Source: Flavobacterium crassostreae (GTDB lineage: Bacteria; Bacteroidota; Bacteroidia; Flavobacteriales; Flavobacteriaceae). From it: a stretch of 64,000 nt of DNA. Positions within the stretch are counted from its first letter, which is position 1; each line of letters starts with the position of its first letter. Both the position numbers and the translations under genes were made by a program. Below the pieces are notes generated by a model that saw nothing but the letters and a program-made list of their open reading frames with translations, did no database searches and had not been told where the DNA came from. Positions 1 to 7,940 of the stretch are shown in pieces. The stretch spans positions 2,046,001 through 2,110,000 of the forward strand of contig NZ_CP017688.1 in NCBI RefSeq assembly GCF_001831475.1, in the 5' to 3' direction.

Positions 1-1
1 G

Positions 2-484
2 AGTAATTTTTTCTTTACCATTCAATTGCAGGTAGAAAGCAGTAACAACTCCAAGTCTAGTTCCAAGAAAATTAAAAAGGCAGTCCCAAAGGCGGCATTG
101 CTTAAAACACTAGGGCCAAAAAATATTCTTATTGTAGAAGACAACAAAATAAACATGTTATTGGCCAAAAAATTATTAAAAAGAATTTTGCCAAATGCCA
201 CCATTTATGAAGCAGTTGATGGTAATGAAGCAGTTGATAAATTTAAACAACTAGCCATAGATATTATATTTATGGACATACAAATGCCCAATAAAAATGG
301 CTACCAAGCCGCTACAGAAATTAGAGCCATGCAAAAAGAAATTCCGATACCTATAATTGCTATAACAGCAGGAATACTGGCAGGCGAAAAAGAAAAATGC
401 TTTCAATCAGGTATGAACGACTACTTGCCCAAACCCATTAATATTTCGGACTTAAAAAAAATAACTACAAAATGGATGTATTAA
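2..484 (+). CDS. Hybrid sensor histidine kinase, C-terminal part (cut by window edge)
   Basis: The reading frame is open from the first bases of the window, so the gene begins outside it. The first residues (GSNFFFTIQL-like pattern) look like the last strand of a histidine kinase ATPase domain. A basic, Ser/Lys-rich linker follows, then a complete receiver domain. The receiver shows the acidic pair in LIVEDN, the phospho-acceptor Asp in FMDIQMP and the conserved Lys in LPKPI. The protein is therefore a hybrid kinase that ends in a receiver, acting in phosphorelay signalling, probably at the inner membrane. The TTG near position 26 is internal and not a real start. The sensed signal cannot be known from this piece. 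Confidence 0.85.
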   Translation, partial: SNFFFTIQLQVESSNNSKSSSKKIKKAVPKAALLKTLGPKNILIVEDNKINMLLAKKLLKRILPNATIYEAVDGNEAVDKFKQLAIDIIFMDIQMPNKNGYQAATEIRAMQKEIPIPIIAITAGILAGEKEKCFQSGMNDYLPKPINISDLKKITTKWMY

Positions 485-515
485 AACCGAATACTTAGCA
501 GGCTTTACGTTGTCT

Positions 516-1640
516 TTAATTGGTTTTTTTATAACTCCAAATAGCCAATAAATTACTAACAAAAGCATAAAAAACAATGCTATAGAATGGCGTTGCAATA
601 GCATCAAAAGAAGCTCCTTTGAGTAATACCATTCGGATAACTTGCACGTAATACCGAATAGGGTTTAATAAAGTAAGTTGCTGCGCCCAATCTGGCATGC
701 TTTCGATGGGAGTAAACAAACCACTCATTAAAATAAATAACACCGTAATAAACCAAGCAATAAACATGGCTTGTTGTTGGGTATTGGTAAAATTAGAAAT
801 AAACAAACCAATACCCAAAATAACCAATAAATACACGGATGTAAAAAGGTAAAGCAACCCGATACTACCTAACATTGGGATTGCAAAAACTATTTTGGCA
901 AGAACCAATCCTACGCTCAAAATTAGCAAACCTAATAACCAGAACGGAAATAATTTTCCTATAATAAATTGGTATTTTTTTATGGGAGTGGCATTAATCT
1001 GCTCTAGGGTTCCCATCTCTTTTTCACGTACTATATTCATGGCAGACAAAAACAAAGTAAGCATGGTTACCAGCAAAACCAAAATACCCGGTACCATAAG
1101 CGTTTTATAATTTAAGCTGTTGTTATACCAAAACAGAGGTATGGCAATACTGTTTTTGGGTGGTGCCAATACCTGGGATTTAGCGCTATTCCATTTGGTG
1201 GATACCATTGGATCAAAACTTCGAATAATCTGCGTTACATAAGCACTTTGTACTCCTGCTGCTGCTCCATCAATAGCGTTGATACGCACAGATAGTGGAG
1301 ATTTATTTTGGGTTACCAATTGACGTTCAAAATGATTTGGGATTTCGATAACTACTGCTATTGTGCCTTTTTTCATTGCTAAATCGGCTTCTTTTTTAGT
1401 ATCAAAAGGAGGGAACATTACAAAATAATCCGAAGATTGAAACTTGTGGATCAACGCTCTAGAGGCCGCAGAGTGGTCATGGTCTATATAGGATATGGCT
1501 ATGTTTTTTACCTCAAAACTAGCTGCATTGGATAGTATTATTAATTGTAAAAATGGCAAAACAAACAGAATAGGCAACATGGCCTTATTCCTGAAAATTT
1601 GTTTAAATTCTTTTTGTATTATAAATAATATAGTTCTCAT
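516..1640 (-). CDS. ABC-2 type transporter permease (second permease of efflux operon)
   Basis: This is a 374-residue inner-membrane protein. One N-terminal membrane segment (about 20-40) is followed by a large soluble loop to about residue 180 and then five hydrophobic segments, the layout of the YhhJ/YbhR-type ABC-2 permeases. The start KEFKQIFRNK is typical of this family. It is the last gene of the minus-strand operon headed by tetR. A gap of 112 bp separates it from the first permease, the largest gap in the operon. The two permeases presumably form a heterodimer driven by the two ATPases encoded upstream. The substrate is unknown; related E. coli systems export drugs and other amphiphiles. 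Confidence 0.88.
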   Translation of the reverse strand: MRTILFIIQKEFKQIFRNKAMLPILFVLPFLQLIILSNAASFEVKNIAISYIDHDHSAASRALIHKFQSSDYFVMFPPFDTKKEADLAMKKGTIAVVIEIPNHFERQLVTQNKSPLSVRINAIDGAAAGVQSAYVTQIIRSFDPMVSTKWNSAKSQVLAPPKNSIAIPLFWYNNSLNYKTLMVPGILVLLVTMLTLFLSAMNIVREKEMGTLEQINATPIKKYQFIIGKLFPFWLLGLLILSVGLVLAKIVFAIPMLGSIGLLYLFTSVYLLVILGIGLFISNFTNTQQQAMFIAWFITVLFILMSGLFTPIESMPDWAQQLTLLNPIRYYVQVIRMVLLKGASFDAIATPFYSIVFYAFVSNLLAIWSYKKTN

Positions 1641-1752
1641 TTTTGTATTTTTATAAAAATTAGCTAAAAGTATTGGAGCCCAACAAAGCTTTTGGTATTG
1701 TTTTTTTAGAACTCAAAATGGGGGAGTACCAAGAGGCAGGTAGCCTTAAAAC

Positions 1753-2859
1753 TTATTCTAATCTAATTTTATATTTTTGGATGCTCCATCCTATAAAAAA
1801 AAGCATCATTACAAATAGTATAAGGGTTTCTTTCCAGATGAGTGCAAAAGAAGCTCCCTTTAGCATAATGGCTTTTAGAATGATAATAAACCACTTTGCA
1901 GGAATAATATTACTGATTAACTGCAAAGGTAATGGCATGCTGGATATCGGAAAAATAAATCCCGAAAGAATAATTACCGGTAGCATCAATCCCATTAACG
2001 AAATCATCATGGCCGTTTGCTGCGAGTTGGATAGCGTGGATATTAGGATACCTAAAGAGAGTGCCGTAAGGATAAAAAGAATACTCTCAAAGGCCAATAA
2101 TAAAAGACTTCCTTCTATCGGCATCCCAAAGACAAACACCCCCAAGGTTACAATCACAATTGCATTGATTATAGATAGAAATAGGTACGGAAACACTTTT
2201 CCTAAAATAACCTGTACGGGGTTAAGCGGGGATACCAAAAGTACTTCCATGGTGCCTAATTCTTTTTCTCGGGTGATGGATATTGAGGTCATCATTGCCG
2301 AAATAAGCATCAAAATAACGGTCATTACACCAGGCACAAAAGTAAATACGCTTTGTAGTTCCGGATTGTAATACAGTTGGGTTTCTATGGGTATTGAGGC
2401 ACCAATTTGGACCTTAGAATTGCTCTGTTGGTTATAATTCTGCAAAATTGACTGAGTGTAAGTGGTTATAGCATTGGCCATGTTGGGATCTGTGGCATCT
2501 GCGATGAGGTGTATTTTTGCTTGTTTTAGGGTTTCTAAATTTTTTATATAATCTTTTTCAAAAACCAATACTGCTTTGACTGTTCCTTTCTGGAAAGTAG
2601 GTTCTATTTGTGCCTCGGAATAAATTTTTTGTTCTATATAAAAATACTTAGAAGCACTTATTTTCTGGATTATTTTTTGAGTTTCGGTATCGTTAGATTT
2701 ATCCATAATAGCAATCGGAACTTTATTAATCTCGTTAGTTATAGCAAAACCAAACAATAAAATTTGAGCAATAGGCATCCCAAATAAAATAAACATGGAG
2801 CGTTTATCTCTAAAGATGTGGTAAAATTCTTTTGTTACAAAACCTAAAAATCGTTTCAT
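1753..2859 (-). CDS. ABC-2 type transporter permease (first permease of efflux operon)
   Basis: This 368-residue protein has the same architecture as the permease downstream: KEFYHIFRDKR at the N terminus, one membrane segment, a long extracytoplasmic loop (about 45-170), then five to six membrane segments. The motif TREKELGTMEVLLVSP just before the C-terminal membrane block is characteristic of the ABC2_membrane_3 / YbhS group. It starts 10 bp after the stop of the ATPase gene, so the two are translated from one message. With its paralogue it should form the channel for efflux from the inner membrane to the HlyD adaptor and TolC-like protein of the same operon. Confidence 0.88.
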   Translation of the reverse strand: MKRFLGFVTKEFYHIFRDKRSMFILFGMPIAQILLFGFAITNEINKVPIAIMDKSNDTETQKIIQKISASKYFYIEQKIYSEAQIEPTFQKGTVKAVLVFEKDYIKNLETLKQAKIHLIADATDPNMANAITTYTQSILQNYNQQSNSKVQIGASIPIETQLYYNPELQSVFTFVPGVMTVILMLISAMMTSISITREKELGTMEVLLVSPLNPVQVILGKVFPYLFLSIINAIVIVTLGVFVFGMPIEGSLLLLAFESILFILTALSLGILISTLSNSQQTAMMISLMGLMLPVIILSGFIFPISSMPLPLQLISNIIPAKWFIIILKAIMLKGASFALIWKETLILFVMMLFFIGWSIQKYKIRLE

Positions 2860-2869
2860 CAGTAGGGAG

Positions 2870-3610
2870 TTAAGAGTTATTTTTTTTACGGGCTAATTGC
2901 AAAAAGACTTCGTTCATAGAACGTGCCTGGTAGTGTTGTTTTAGGTTTTTGGGAGTATCTAAGGCTGCAATTTTTCCATCCACCATTATAGACACCCGAT
3001 CACAATATTCTGCCTCATCCATATAGTGCGTGGTCACAAAAATGGTAGTTCCTTTGTGGGCTTGAGCATAAATCATTTCCCAGAATTGTCTTCGAGTAAT
3101 GGGATCTACGCCACCGGTTGGCTCGTCCAGAAATACAATTTTGGGATCGTGTAATAATGCCACCGAAAAAGCTAATTTTTGTTTCCAGCCCAAGGGCAAA
3201 TTTCCTACTAATTCGTTGGCCTTATCCTCCAAGGACAAGGCTAGGAGAAGTTGGGCAGTTTTATGCTTTATTTGGGTATTGCTTAAACCATAAATTCCAC
3301 CAAAAAATGCAATGTTTTCTTGCACCGTCAAATCATTATACAAAGAAAATTTTTGACTCATGTATCCAATACTTTTTTTGACCTTTTCGGTGTTATTTTG
3401 CACCTCATAACCGGCCACCCAAGCTTCTCCAGACGAAGGTTTAGAAATACCAATTAGCATTTTCATTGCGGTGGTTTTGCCTGCGCCATTTGCTCCCAAA
3501 AAGCCAAAAATTTCTCCTTTATATACCTCAAAAGAAATAGCATTCACTGCCGTAAAAGTGCCAAATTTTTTGTTGAGGTTTTTTACTTCTATAATTTTTT
3601 CGGTTTTCAT
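2870..3610 (-). CDS. ABC transporter ATP-binding protein with degenerate signature motif
   Basis: This is a 246-residue nucleotide-binding subunit. Visible motifs are Walker A (GANGAGKT, about 40), the Q-loop, Walker B with catalytic Glu (IVFLDEPTGG) and the switch His (VTTHYMDEAE). The usual LSGGQ signature is replaced by LPLGWKQK, so the site formed with this half may hydrolyse ATP poorly. Its ATG overlaps the TGA of the preceding ATPase gene by 4 bp. Two separate but adjacent ATPases replace the fused double ATPase found in YbhF/RbbA-type systems. It is part of the TetR-controlled efflux operon. Confidence 0.9.
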   Translation of the reverse strand: MKTEKIIEVKNLNKKFGTFTAVNAISFEVYKGEIFGFLGANGAGKTTAMKMLIGISKPSSGEAWVAGYEVQNNTEKVKKSIGYMSQKFSLYNDLTVQENIAFFGGIYGLSNTQIKHKTAQLLLALSLEDKANELVGNLPLGWKQKLAFSVALLHDPKIVFLDEPTGGVDPITRRQFWEMIYAQAHKGTTIFVTTHYMDEAEYCDRVSIMVDGKIAALDTPKNLKQHYQARSMNEVFLQLARKKNNS

Positions 3611-4524
3611 TGGCTAGAATTTAAAGAGGTTATATCCATAAACACATCCTCTATAGTAGCTACAGAAAGATGGATCTCTATGTGTTGGTGTTGGTTTTGT
3701 TGCAAATACGCCAGTAAGTCTTTGGGATCAAAATCTTTTTGGGTATCGCAATAATGTACGTATTCACCAAAGGCATACACACTGTATTGGCTGGGGTATT
3801 TTTTTAGATCCTGAATTAATTGGTGGGTGTTTTGAGCCCGCACGTGATAAAGTTGTTTATCATAATCCGAAACAATATGCTGGGGGCTATCTAATTTCAC
3901 TATTTTTCCTTTTTCAATCCATGCAATTCTATCGCATAATGTAGCTTCATCCATATAGGGCGTAGATACCAATATGGTCATTCCTTTTTGTTGTAATTGT
4001 TTTAGTATTTCCCAAAATTCACTTCTAGAAACCGGATCCACTCCCGTGGTTGGTTCGTCCAAAAACAATATATTTGGCTTATGAATCAAAACACAGCATA
4101 AGGCTAATTTTTGTTTCATTCCGCCAGATAACGCTCCAGCTCTTCGGTCTTTAAAGGGTTCTAGTTGGGTATAAATGTCTTTAATTAAGGCATAATTCTC
4201 TGAAATAGTAGTTCCAAAAATCGTTGCAAAAAAATGCAAATTTTCGGTAACGGTTAAGTCTTCATACAACGAAAATTTTCCGGGCATGTATCCAATTTCC
4301 TTTCTGATTTTTTTGTAGTCTTTTACTACATCCAAACCAGCCAGAGTTGCAGTACCTTCATTTGCCAGCAATAGGGTAGTTAGTATTCTAAAAAGGGTGG
4401 TTTTGCCTGCGCCATCTGGACCAATTAATCCAAATAACTCGCCTTTATTTACTGCAAAGGACACCGCCGTAAGCGCTGGAGTGCCTTGGTACGATTTAGA
4501 GATGTTTTGAACAAGAATACCCAT
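3607..4524 (-). CDS. ABC transporter ATP-binding protein (canonical half)
   Basis: This 305-residue ATPase has all canonical motifs: Walker A GPDGAGKT, signature LSGGMKQK, Walker B LFLDEPTTGVD, and His-loop region replaced by STPYMDEA. The D-x-Pro form of the Walker A and the extra C-terminal 70 residues match the N-terminal half of YbhF/CcmA-like drug exporter ATPases. It lies 25 bp after the hlyD-like gene and overlaps the second ATPase gene by 4 bp. The switch-loop position carries Pro instead of the usual His (TPYMDE versus TTHYMDE in its partner), so each ATPase of the pair lacks a different catalytic element. This pattern suits an asymmetric heterodimer. Confidence 0.9.
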   Translation of the reverse strand: MGILVQNISKSYQGTPALTAVSFAVNKGELFGLIGPDGAGKTTLFRILTTLLLANEGTATLAGLDVVKDYKKIRKEIGYMPGKFSLYEDLTVTENLHFFATIFGTTISENYALIKDIYTQLEPFKDRRAGALSGGMKQKLALCCVLIHKPNILFLDEPTTGVDPVSRSEFWEILKQLQQKGMTILVSTPYMDEATLCDRIAWIEKGKIVKLDSPQHIVSDYDKQLYHVRAQNTHQLIQDLKKYPSQYSVYAFGEYVHYCDTQKDFDPKDLLAYLQQNQHQHIEIHLSVATIEDVFMDITSLNSSQ

Positions 4525-4549
4525 TTTTTTTGGTGTTTTTTTATAAAAA

Positions 4550-5446
4550 TTATAATTTTGATTTGTGCCTCCACATCTCTGCAGGCATTCCTATTTTGAG
4601 GTAGCCATCATTTTGGACCAAAACTTTTACGCCATATACTAAACTCACGCGTTCTTCTTTTGTTTGGATAATTTTTGGGGTAAATTCTGCCACAGACGAA
4701 ATCCAGGAAACAGTAGCTGGATAAGATTTAAGCCCGTTCTCAACATCTACTTTGACTGTTACTGCTTGCCCAATTTTTATTTGAGATAATTGGTTGGCAC
4801 TCACATAAACCCGAAGTATCATTTGATTGGTATTGGCAATCTTGTAGAGTGGTTTTCCAAATGTAGTAATTTCGTTAGGTTCAGCATATTTAGCCAAAAC
4901 GGTGCCATCTATAGGGTTAATAATCTTACTTTTTTGGATTTGATCGGCAATTTTATCTATTTGAATACCAATAGCATTTGCCTCAGCAAGTATTGGCGCA
5001 TTTTGTGTCTGGATGCTTTTTATTTGTTCCTGGATTACATTTGCTTGGCCATTGATTGCATCGAGTTGTTGTTGGGTGGCCGCATTTGCATCCAATAGAT
5101 TTTGTATTCGGGTTTTTTCTGTTTGAATGGTTTTGCGCTGTTCTTGCAGGATAGTAACTTGGGATAGTACATTTTTGGATTTCAAAAAAACCGCATTTTT
5201 GGTAGCCTCTAATTGTTGTTGGCTGTAATACAACTGGATGGTATCAATTAAGCCTATGGGTTTGTTTGCAGCAATAAAATCTCCTTCATTTAGAGCAAAG
5301 GATACAATTTTTCCGGTGGCTTCTGCCGATACGGTAACTTCTGTGGCTTCAAAATTACCATAACCATCTGCTTTGGTGTCCTTTTTATCACAAGAGAGCG
5401 TACTTATTGCTAAAACTGCCCACGATAGTATTTTTATTTTTTTCAT
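4550..5446 (-). CDS. HlyD-family periplasmic adaptor, lipoprotein
   Basis: This 298-residue membrane fusion protein has a lipoprotein signal peptide with the lipobox STLSC at about residues 16-20, which would anchor it in the membrane. A biotinyl-lipoyl-like half motif follows (about 35-70), then a long Gln/Ala-rich coiled coil (about 75-170) and the returning lipoyl and beta-barrel domains. This matches YbhG/YhiI adaptors that link an ABC-2 transporter to a TolC channel. It sits between the tolC-like gene (54 bp upstream) and the ATPases (25 bp downstream) in one operon. Confidence 0.9.
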   Translation of the reverse strand: MKKIKILSWAVLAISTLSCDKKDTKADGYGNFEATEVTVSAEATGKIVSFALNEGDFIAANKPIGLIDTIQLYYSQQQLEATKNAVFLKSKNVLSQVTILQEQRKTIQTEKTRIQNLLDANAATQQQLDAINGQANVIQEQIKSIQTQNAPILAEANAIGIQIDKIADQIQKSKIINPIDGTVLAKYAEPNEITTFGKPLYKIANTNQMILRVYVSANQLSQIKIGQAVTVKVDVENGLKSYPATVSWISSVAEFTPKIIQTKEERVSLVYGVKVLVQNDGYLKIGMPAEMWRHKSKL

Positions 5447-5500
5447 TTTACACTTTTTTGGATATAGTAAGTCGTTTTTTTTTTAGAATATAGTTTGTAC

Positions 5501-6775
5501 TTATTGGGTATTTAGAATATCCTGTCCTTGCAGTAATTGGTAATTTTCTTGTGCCAAAGCTAGTTGTAGTAAATGGCATTTTTCATTTGTTTTGGCCTCA
5601 TATAATTCTGTCAAGGCCACCACATATTCTGAGGCCGTAATTACACCATATTTTAGTTGTGCAGCAGCAGATTTTTCGACATATTCTCGTAATCTAATAA
5701 TTTCTTTATCTGTAGTTACCATCTCTTGTAGTGCGTAGCTTTGGTTTTCTGTTTCTTGCAACTGAACTTGGTTTTGGATTACAAAACGTTCTTTTTCTGT
5801 GGCAATAAGTCCCTTAGAGAGCGTGAGGGCTTGTTGTTCTTTTTGAGATTGGTTCCAGTCCAATACCTTCCAGCTGGCTCGGATACCCAATACATAAAAA
5901 GTTTGAAAAGAATTATCCAGCATATTCAAACCTGGGTTTCCGTAGCCTATTTGTCCAAAAGCATTTATTTTGGGCAAATTGTTTTTGCCAATAATGTTTT
6001 TTTGAAGATCTATTTGTTGGCTTTTTAAGTCCAATAATTGCAGTTCGGGTCTTTGGTTGGTTTTCGCTACTATAGTTTGGATTGTTGGACGAACCAAAAC
6101 TACATTTTGATCTATATTTAAAACCGTAAGAGTGGCTAGGTTTTCAATCTGGTTTTTTCGTTGGTATTTAATCTCCGTGAGTTGTTGTTTTATGCGCAGA
6201 CTCTCGGCTTCGAGTGTTTTTTTAGAGGCAATTAAAACAGCACCTGATTGCACACCAGATTGCATTTCGGCACTTTTTAAAGCCAATTGTTTTTGTTTGG
6301 CCAGTAGTAGTAGGTTTTTTTCTTGCAATACCAATATTGAAAAAAATAAAGGTGCAATTCTGGATTGTAGTTGGTATAATTGGATGCTAATTTCTTGTTG
6401 TTCTGTGGCCATTTGCAAGGCATTTAGTTTTACATTGACTCCAATCAAACCGCCGTGGTATACCAATTGGTTGGCCTGTGCGGTCAACCGGTATTGGTCT
6501 TGGTTTGCAGGAGTTATTGCCATATTTGGAATAGCAATCGGCAATTGGGTGACATCCGATTGGTATGTAGCCTGCGCTTGAAGGTCTATTTTAGGTAATT
6601 TAGCCCTGTAGAGTGCGGCAGTTTCTAAATGGTTTTTTTGTTGCCACAAATCCCGTTGTTTTGCAATAGGATAGTTTTGAATTGCTGCGGCATAACAAGC
6701 CTCTAACGACAACGGTTGCTGTGCTGTGCTCCAAAAAGAAGCCATACAAAGCACCAAAATAAGGATATTTCTCAT
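5501..6775 (-). CDS. TolC-family outer-membrane efflux protein
   Basis: The 424-residue product begins with a cleavable signal peptide (hydrophobic to about residue 17, then STAQQ). It continues with the paired, Gln/Leu/Ala-rich helical repeats of the outer-membrane efflux protein family (about 25-210 and 240-420). Length and repeat pattern fit TolC-like channels. Its ATG overlaps the TGA of tetR (ATGA), so translation is coupled to the regulator. It supplies the outer-membrane exit duct for the ABC exporter encoded by the five genes that follow. Confidence 0.9.
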   Translation of the reverse strand: MRNILILVLCMASFWSTAQQPLSLEACYAAAIQNYPIAKQRDLWQQKNHLETAALYRAKLPKIDLQAQATYQSDVTQLPIAIPNMAITPANQDQYRLTAQANQLVYHGGLIGVNVKLNALQMATEQQEISIQLYQLQSRIAPLFFSILVLQEKNLLLLAKQKQLALKSAEMQSGVQSGAVLIASKKTLEAESLRIKQQLTEIKYQRKNQIENLATLTVLNIDQNVVLVRPTIQTIVAKTNQRPELQLLDLKSQQIDLQKNIIGKNNLPKINAFGQIGYGNPGLNMLDNSFQTFYVLGIRASWKVLDWNQSQKEQQALTLSKGLIATEKERFVIQNQVQLQETENQSYALQEMVTTDKEIIRLREYVEKSAAAQLKYGVITASEYVVALTELYEAKTNEKCHLLQLALAQENYQLLQGQDILNTQ

Positions 6776-7365
6776 TTTTTGATGGTATTAATAATTTGTT
6801 CGGCAATACTGGTTTGACGTTGTTGCATTAATTGGTTAAATTCTGGATCTGAGATTTGCAGCAAATTTTTAACTAAGGTTTGTGCCGCAAATGGAAATAC
6901 CGTCATAGAAAAAACATCCAATAGTAGTTGTTTCGGATTCAGTTCTTTAAGGATTCCGGATTGAATTTCGTGCTCTATTTGAGTAATCAAAAAGGAAGGA
7001 TTGGGCCTGTTGGTGTTTTTTAAAAAAGTAGTAACAAATTCGGGGTTATTATTCATTTCTTGAATTATAAATGGAGGCAAGAAGGGGTTTTTTATCACAA
7101 ATTCGAGATAACTGTGGGTAAACTCTTTAATTTTCTCAAAAACGGTTGCATCACTATTAAAGATTGCATTTACCTGAGGGGCTAATTGGTTAAAGGCATT
7201 ATTAAAAACGGCTTCAAACAACCGTTGTTTGCTCTTAAAACAATAGTGTAGCATGGCTTTATTGATGCCTGCTTGGTCTGCAATTTCTTGCATTCGTGCA
7301 CCGGAGAACCCTTTTTTTTGAAATACAATTCTGGCGGCATTAAAAATTTTTTCTTCGGTTGTCAT
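6772..7365 (-). CDS. TetR-family transcriptional regulator of the efflux operon
   Basis: The 197-residue protein has a TetR helix-turn-helix in its first 50 residues (FNAARIVFQKKGF, then AGINKAMLHYCFKSKQ) and a helical ligand-binding domain behind it. The start at 7365 (MTTEEK) was chosen over the longer open frame to 7410 because a -7 box (TATCTTTG, 7399-7406) and an inverted repeat lie between the two, so the longer start would be upstream of the transcript. The gene is first in the operon and overlaps the tolC-like gene by 4 bp, which suggests autoregulation of the whole exporter by its own repressor. Confidence 0.88.
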   Translation of the reverse strand: MTTEEKIFNAARIVFQKKGFSGARMQEIADQAGINKAMLHYCFKSKQRLFEAVFNNAFNQLAPQVNAIFNSDATVFEKIKEFTHSYLEFVIKNPFLPPFIIQEMNNNPEFVTTFLKNTNRPNPSFLITQIEHEIQSGILKELNPKQLLLDVFSMTVFPFAAQTLVKNLLQISDPEFNQLMQQRQTSIAEQIINTIKK

Positions 7366-7382
7366 GAGTTTAACTTTTTGGT

Positions 7383-7406
7383 TTAACCATTTGGTTAACA
7401 AAGATA
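7383..7406 (-). promoter_or_regulatory. Promoter -7 box and TetR operator candidate for the efflux operon
   Basis: On the minus strand TATCTTTG (7399-7406) matches the Bacteroidetes -7 consensus TAnnTTTG. Directly after it lies a perfect 6-bp inverted repeat with a 4-bp spacer (TTAACC-ATTT-GGTTAA, 7383-7398), 17 bp before the tetR start codon. A repressor bound there would cover the transcription start. No clear -33 TTTG was found at the usual distance. Confidence 0.6.
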
Positions 7407-7441
7407 CCAAAAAAAAAGCAATGGGTATTGCTTTTTTGTGT

Positions 7442-7741
7442 TTAATGGCTTTTTTCTAAAATAATTTGGATCAGCTCTGTTTTTGACAAAACACCAGACT
7501 GTCTCCATACTTGTTTTCCATTTTGGAATAAAATCATGGTAGGAACGCCTTTAACTTGGTATTGGGAGGCTAGTTGCTGGTTTTTGTCTACATCAATTTT
7601 GATAATGGAGATGCCGTCTGCTAAATGGTCTTTGACTTCTTTTAAAATAGGTCCAAGTACTTTGCAAGGCCCACACCAGCTGGCAAAAAAATCTACTAGT
7701 ACGGGTTTGTCGGATTGAATTAGGGTAGTAAAATTACTCAT
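7442..7741 (-). CDS. Thioredoxin
   Basis: This is a 99-residue single-domain thioredoxin with the active site WCGPC after FFASW, the cis-Pro loop GVPTM and no signal peptide, so it acts in the cytoplasm. The start MSNFTT at 7741 was preferred over the longer frame to 7777 because its ATG overlaps the stop of the preceding gene. It is the last gene of a tightly overlapping four-gene set (DUF202, methyltransferase, YgaP-like membrane protein, thioredoxin). In a persulfide locus it could reduce protein persulfides or recycle the sulfurtransferases; this role is inferred from context. Confidence 0.92.
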   Translation of the reverse strand: MSNFTTLIQSDKPVLVDFFASWCGPCKVLGPILKEVKDHLADGISIIKIDVDKNQQLASQYQVKGVPTMILFQNGKQVWRQSGVLSKTELIQIILEKSH

Positions 7742-7940
7742 TTTTATTTTTTTTATACGATGGAACGGCGCATCCATTTAGACCACAGCCGATATTAAAT
7801 AGTGCCTGAAAGATAAAAACTAAAGCCATAACACCCAACAAATAGTGTCGGTATTGTATGGTTTGTTGCATAAAAAACACACCAATGCCTAAACGAATCC
7901 AGCGCATGCTGTGCCAATTGGTAAAGAGAATTTGTTTCAT
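7734..7940 (-). CDS. Small membrane protein, YgaP-like transmembrane domain (DUF2892)
   Basis: This 68-residue protein has two hydrophobic segments (about 14-30 and 32-50) and ends in a Lys/Asn-rich tail. A Gly-Cys-Gly-x-x-Gly-Cys patch follows the second segment. The pattern NWHSMRWIRLGIGVFF is typical of DUF2892/YgaP membrane domains. These often accompany or are fused to rhodaneses, which fits the surrounding sulfur genes. Its start overlaps the methyltransferase stop by 4 bp and its stop overlaps the thioredoxin start by 8 bp. The function is not established. Confidence 0.8.
   Translation of the reverse strand: MKQILFTNWHSMRWIRLGIGVFFMQQTIQYRHYLLGVMALVFIFQALFNIGCGLNGCAVPSYKKNKNE

Noticed and set aside
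1673..2371. Plus-strand open frame of 232 codons
   Set aside because: It lies antisense to the ABC permease at 1753-2859, which has clear family motifs; the plus-strand translation has none.
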